Source of the DNA: Pontederia crassipes
Lineage: Eukaryota > Streptophyta > Magnoliopsida > Commelinales > Pontederiaceae
DNA: 64,000 nucleotides
Direction of reading: 5' to 3'
NCBI GenBank assembly: GCA_030549335.1
Contig: CM060188.1
Location: 45,039,696-45,103,695 of the forward strand
Below are positions 60,400-64,000 of the stretch, in pieces. Every line of letters begins with the position of its first letter. Position 1 is the first letter of the stretch. Position numbers and translations under genes: made by a program. The notes under the pieces were generated by a model. That model was not told the origin of the DNA. It searched no databases and worked only from the letters and a program-made list of their open reading frames with translations.

Positions 60400-60935
60400 T
60401 TGCCATGTTTGCAAATCAAATTGGTATTAGCGCAGTAACGATCCCACAATGCTGAATACATGCTCCATAGGCTTTCAAAATGCTCAAACAAGTTCTCGTC
60501 AACATGAGGCAACCGGTTATATTGCCCAGGGGATAGAAAAGGCTACTAAAATCGACTTTGACAAAGGCAAAACTAATTGGATAATAGGAGATGATGTGGA
60601 TAGTCCATAGTGGCTCAAGCATCCTTCCCGACATCCACACACAAAAATGGAGTTTCAAAAGTGTTAAAATTGATGTGTTGACCGCTTTTCCCAAAAGCTT
60701 AAGCCGTTAGAAACAACAACATTAATGATTTTATATTCTTAACACTCTCCCTCATGTTTAATCTAGCCCATCACGTGGACAACAATTAAGGGAGGAAATT
60801 TTTCTTTAATAAGAGCTTAACGAGATTTGAACACTTAACTTCTAGCTGATATCAAGTTAAAATTGATGCGCTGACCATTTTTCCTAATGGCTTAAACCGT
60901 TAGGAAGAGCAACATTTTATATTCTTAATACGAAG
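60400..60935. repeat. Inserted repeat DNA with a duplicated block
   Basis: AAAATTGATGTGTTGACCG at about 60667 and AAAATTGATGCGCTGACCA at about 60861 start two diverged copies. Both continue to CTTAA(G/A)CCGTTAG and a TTTATATTCTTAA tail. This looks like a separate repeat lodged between the LTR and gag. Confidence 0.5.
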
Positions 60936-60939
60936 TTTG

Positions 60940-61370
60940 AAGGAGGCATGCCTGGTGGTTGGATTCTTAAAGCTGAAAAGTATTTTCATTATTATCAAAC
61001 TCCAGAGGATGCAAAGGTTGGCATTGCTTCCATGTATTTAGAAGATGATGCTCTTGATTTATTTGCTTGGATTAACCATGAATGCACTATTTTGTATTGA
61101 GAGAAGCTTGTCAAAGCATTGCAGGAAAACTATGGACCTGCAGAATTTCAAAATCCTAATGAGCATCCTTGCAGCCTGCGTCAAAGCTGATCTGTTCAAC
61201 AATATTGATAGGAATTTGCTAAAAGATCTTCCAGTGCTAGAAATAGCCCGAACATCGTCTCATGGGAATTATCCTTAATGGCTCAAAAAAAGAGTTGAAA
61301 GTTGATGTTTGCATTCACAAGCCAAGAATCGTCCACAAAGCTATGAGTCTAACTCTTGAATTTGAGTAAA
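60940..61370 (+). pseudogene. gypsy gag remnant
   Basis: The capsid sequence reads GGWILKAEKYFHYYQTPEDA, ASMYLEDDALDLFAWINHEC and YGPAEFQNPNEHPCSLRQ, the classic order of plant gypsy capsids. Stops and phase changes interrupt it, and the later part continues with KPRIVHKAMSLTLEFE-like sequence. Confidence 0.75.
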
Positions 61371-61639
61371 CAAAGTCTTTGTCAGGAGAATAAGGGCTCC
61401 AACCATTACAACCGACCTCACTCATCTCCATGTCCCACAAAAGTTGTCGGACACTTCCATTTGCTCTTTCACCTACGGCTGTAACCACCACGACAACAAC
61501 CTATCCACCAATGGTAGCACGTTCATGCGATGAAGAACGTCGTTCGATTGGCTAGAGGTTTATATTTATAATGCAGTGAGAAGTTCTCCCTAGGTCATTG
61601 TTACAAAAAATCTCACTTTTTTACTAATGGAGCTTGCTG

Positions 61640-62245
61640 ATTCTAAAGACACTATGGAGAAAAGTAGATTTTCCCTCAAACCATGCACAAATATCTCTTC
61701 ATACTATCCTTGGGCAAGCGGCATGCAACACTATGAAGCTACTACGCAAAATAGGACACAGAGAAATTATCATTCTTGTGGATAGCTCTTCTACACACAA
61801 CTTTGTGACAGAGGCAATAGTGAAAGAATTGAAATTGCATGTTCCTCCACTTCCATCTTTTGGTGTTCAAATCGACAATGACGACATTATTCGCTGCAAT
61901 CAAATATGTAAGGGTCTTGATTTAGAAGTATCTAAATCTTACTTTTACTCAGGATTTCTATCCTTTCTCCATCGGGGGGCGGATGTGGTCCTTGAAATCA
62001 AATGGTTGGCCTCTCTCAATAATGTACAAGTTAATTGCAATGATATGACTATGATATTCAATTGGCGAGACAAACATTACAAGTTACAATGCATTAATTC
62101 AAACACTTCATCAAAAACTTCTCTGCATACATTCTACACAACAAAGCTGGACTGTGAGTCGCTTGCCAAAAAGTGTGGTCAATATCTTGAAGATGCTAGT
62201 TGGGAGCGTCCATCCTTCCGCCTTGAGGATAAGGTGTCTTTTTAG
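61640..62245 (+). pseudogene. gypsy protease-domain remnant
   Basis: One open stretch of about 200 codons reads ISLHTILGQAACNTMKLL, IIILVDSSSTHNFV, RGADVVLEIKWLASLN and MTMIFNWRDKHYKLQ. The catalytic motif DSG reads DSS here, so the active-site Gly is lost. In family relatives the reverse transcriptase follows this region, but here the 3' LTR begins within about 15 bp of the stop. Confidence 0.8.
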
Positions 62246-62256
62246 GGGGGATATAC
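62241..62256 (+). promoter_or_regulatory. Polypurine tract of the deleted gypsy element
   Basis: AGGGGGGATA lies just before the TGATATTG start of the 3' LTR. Confidence 0.55.
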
Positions 62257-62532
62257 TGATATTGTCCATCTATCAACAACAGCATCCCACTTCTCCCACC
62301 ACTAACATCAAACCACCTTCCCACACAGTGGATGCCCACTACCACCTTCTGCCAAGTAATTGTCCACTACCTGCCAGCACATGTCCTGTTTATTTACTAC
62401 AGTTTCTAGTTAATTTATTTCTTTATTTCTATAAATATGTGTTTAGTATCTGTTTAAGGGTATGTTTTGTTGTTAGACCTTGTATTCCTGGAGGTTTGCC
62501 CACTCCACACGGACAGTTATCTTTTAATTCCA
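62257..62532 (+). repeat. 3' LTR of the deleted gypsy element
   Basis: A copy of the 60047-60321 repeat with scattered differences, such as ATCAACAACAGCATCCCA shared exactly. After TTTTAATTCCA the two copies part. Confidence 0.8.
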
Positions 62533-62544
62533 TGCTTAAACATG

Positions 62545-63120
62545 AATTCTTAATCTTGGATGTTTTTAGTTTGAATATTAATTGGAAAAAAAAATGATGC
62601 TCATAGTAAAACAAGAAGGGTTTTGAATTTTCCAAAGGTGGGGCAAGGCACACTAGATGTACTGAAGAACTTTTCTTTGCACAAACGAAGGATGACTACT
62701 CAAAATCATTAGCTTTATGAAACAACATGGTTGACATAGATACATTATCATATTTAACCAAACACAAGCATGTTGAACAGAGATAAACAACAATAATCAA
62801 GGAATGCAATACACCAACAAAACAATAAGACCCAACGGAATAAGGGATCACTAATTCAGAAGCATTCCCAAAACCATGAAATTAAAATCAATGTCATGAC
62901 TCAAGTCTGACAACAAAAAAGTGACCAAGAAAAGCAAGAATGCTTTGGTAGGAGGATGAAATTTGTTCCAATCATATAGAAGAAGAAAGAACCTTCATAC
63001 AGAAGTCCAAAGCCCTTGTATATCAGAAATTGATTGATACATAAAGAAACACTCATAATTTTCATGTGCCACCGAAACTTCACCCTCTCTGTTTTATGTG
63101 AGTATATAATGTTATGTGTA

Positions 63121-63156
<36 letters not shown>

Positions 63157-64000
63157 GGACTTGGCCTAATGAACTATAGCAGTAATATGTTCTTACAGAT
63201 CACAAGTTTGGTTTTAGGCAGTTGTAAAATATATTACAACTCTTCATCTGCCCTAGAAATGAAAGTTAGAAACAACTTCTAAGCCAGAAACGAAATAGCA
63301 TTCCTATTTTTATCATGAGCTATGTGACAAGCATTTGGCTATTGTGACATGACAACAGTTAGACACTGAAGCTGTTAGCATTATCCTGGAGACGCAAAGA
63401 GGGGAAAAGGAAAGGTAATTTCGTTTTAACTTGCGGATCATTTAAAGTATCTGATTTTATCCAAACAGCAGAACTTATATGATCATTGTATTAGTTGTTT
63501 CCAAACAAATAGTAAACAGAGAATGGGCAACCTCCCTCCCCAAAGAAGAGAATGGGCAACCCAACATACATGCTTGATTCACTTTCAAAAACATACATGC
63601 TTGATTATGTAAAGCCAAAGAAAAGGCTCATTTAATCCACACAAACAAGGCATTTTATAACAGTCATGTGATCTCAAATTATCTTTTTCAACATAGTACT
63701 CCAAAATCGTAAATAAGATAACGAATTACTAGTTAAATAGATAACATGATCTAATCATGCATAAAAATTGAAATCAATTCATTCACAAAAGAACAACCTA
63801 GGGAAGTCCTATGGTTAACATTGTGAGGGGGAAGATAATGGGCAGACAAATCATTCAAATTGAATTTCAAACTGTCAGGTTAGAGCAAGAATGCTTATCC
63901 TGCAAGGAAAGATCCACATCCCAAACTATCAAAACTTAATTGCATGAAAGGTTCCTCTTGGCTTGCCCTGTTATATACATAAATGGTTCGCACTGGCTAC
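62545..64000. other. Presumed HDAC intron, no exon recognised
   Basis: No HDAC exon (for example the GGLHHAKK region) could be recognised on the minus strand. An alternating TA tract lies at 63129-63156. Small frames here have no domain. Confidence 0.5.

Larger units (their letters stand above)
60047..62532 (+). mobile_element. Internally deleted gypsy element in the HDAC intron (gag/protease remnants only)
   Basis: Two direct repeats of about 276 bp flank about 1.9 kb. The inner sequence shows gag and protease but no reverse transcriptase or integrase, so the element cannot move on its own. A TSD was not found, and the LTR ends after TTTTAATTCCA are not certain. It lies in the presumed large intron upstream of the HDAC exon at 59616. 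Confidence 0.8.

Noticed and set aside
1..64000. tRNA, rRNA or snoRNA genes
   Set aside because: No tRNA A/B box pair with a cloverleaf and no rRNA-like segment was noticed. A covariance-model scan would be needed to exclude small RNAs.

Overview
The window looks like nuclear DNA of a flowering plant, most likely a monocot. Coding exons such as the PMEI-like gene and the PPR gene are strongly GC-rich, while introns and intergenic DNA are very AT-rich. All proteins recognised are plant types, and the spacers are packed with plant DNA transposons and LTR elements. The species cannot be fixed from sequence alone. A non-grass monocot is a guess.

Five host genes can be supported. (1) A single-exon pectin methylesterase/invertase inhibitor-like secreted protein at 6.57-7.13 kb (+). 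(2) A complete 11-exon AP-1 clathrin adaptor mu subunit at 25.6-30.1 kb (-), assembling to 429 residues with GT-AG introns. (3) A complete 6-exon protein-only RNase P (PRORP, nuclear type) at 42.5-51.0 kb (+), about 560 residues with all metal-binding residues. (4) An intronless PLS/E-type PPR protein at 54.1-55.8 kb (+), 568 residues. (5) The C-terminal part of a class I HDA6-like histone deacetylase at 57.7-59.6 kb (-). Its N-terminal exons must lie beyond the right edge.

The rest is dominated by mobile elements, several with readable ends and target-site duplications (TSDs). At 7.9-16.8 kb a small Ty3/gypsy chromovirus (5-bp TSD AATGA, ~417-bp LTRs) was split inside reverse transcriptase by a 3.6-kb CACTA transposon (3-bp TSD AAA). 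The CACTA carries arrays of palindromic subterminal motifs, a relic of a transposase gene and a GC-rich minisatellite. At 17.1-21.3 kb lies a 4.2-kb hAT element with a BED/DUF659/hAT-dimerisation transposase gene, CAATG ends and an 8-bp TSD. Two shorter, decayed elements with related ends and 8-bp TSDs lie at 0.88-1.42 and 3.9-4.9 kb. At 32.7-41.3 kb there is a three-level nest: a small MITE interrupted by a PIF/Harbinger element (DDE transposase, Myb/SANT-like ORF1 and an unexpected RNase H1 N-terminal-like domain ORF), itself interrupted by a 2.6-kb solo LTR. LTR-derived DNA also fills about 22.2-25.0 kb. A gypsy derivative with only gag/protease remnants sits in the HDAC intron at 60.0-62.5 kb.

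The host genes do not form an obvious pathway. The most unusual host-gene observation is a DNA-level copy of an HDAC exon, with its upstream intron acceptor, inside PRORP intron 3. It is about 10 kb from the HDAC gene and bordered by a short direct repeat of the intron itself. The same PRORP gene holds a 107-bp SINE/LINE tail with a 16-bp TSD and a LINE fragment in intron 1.
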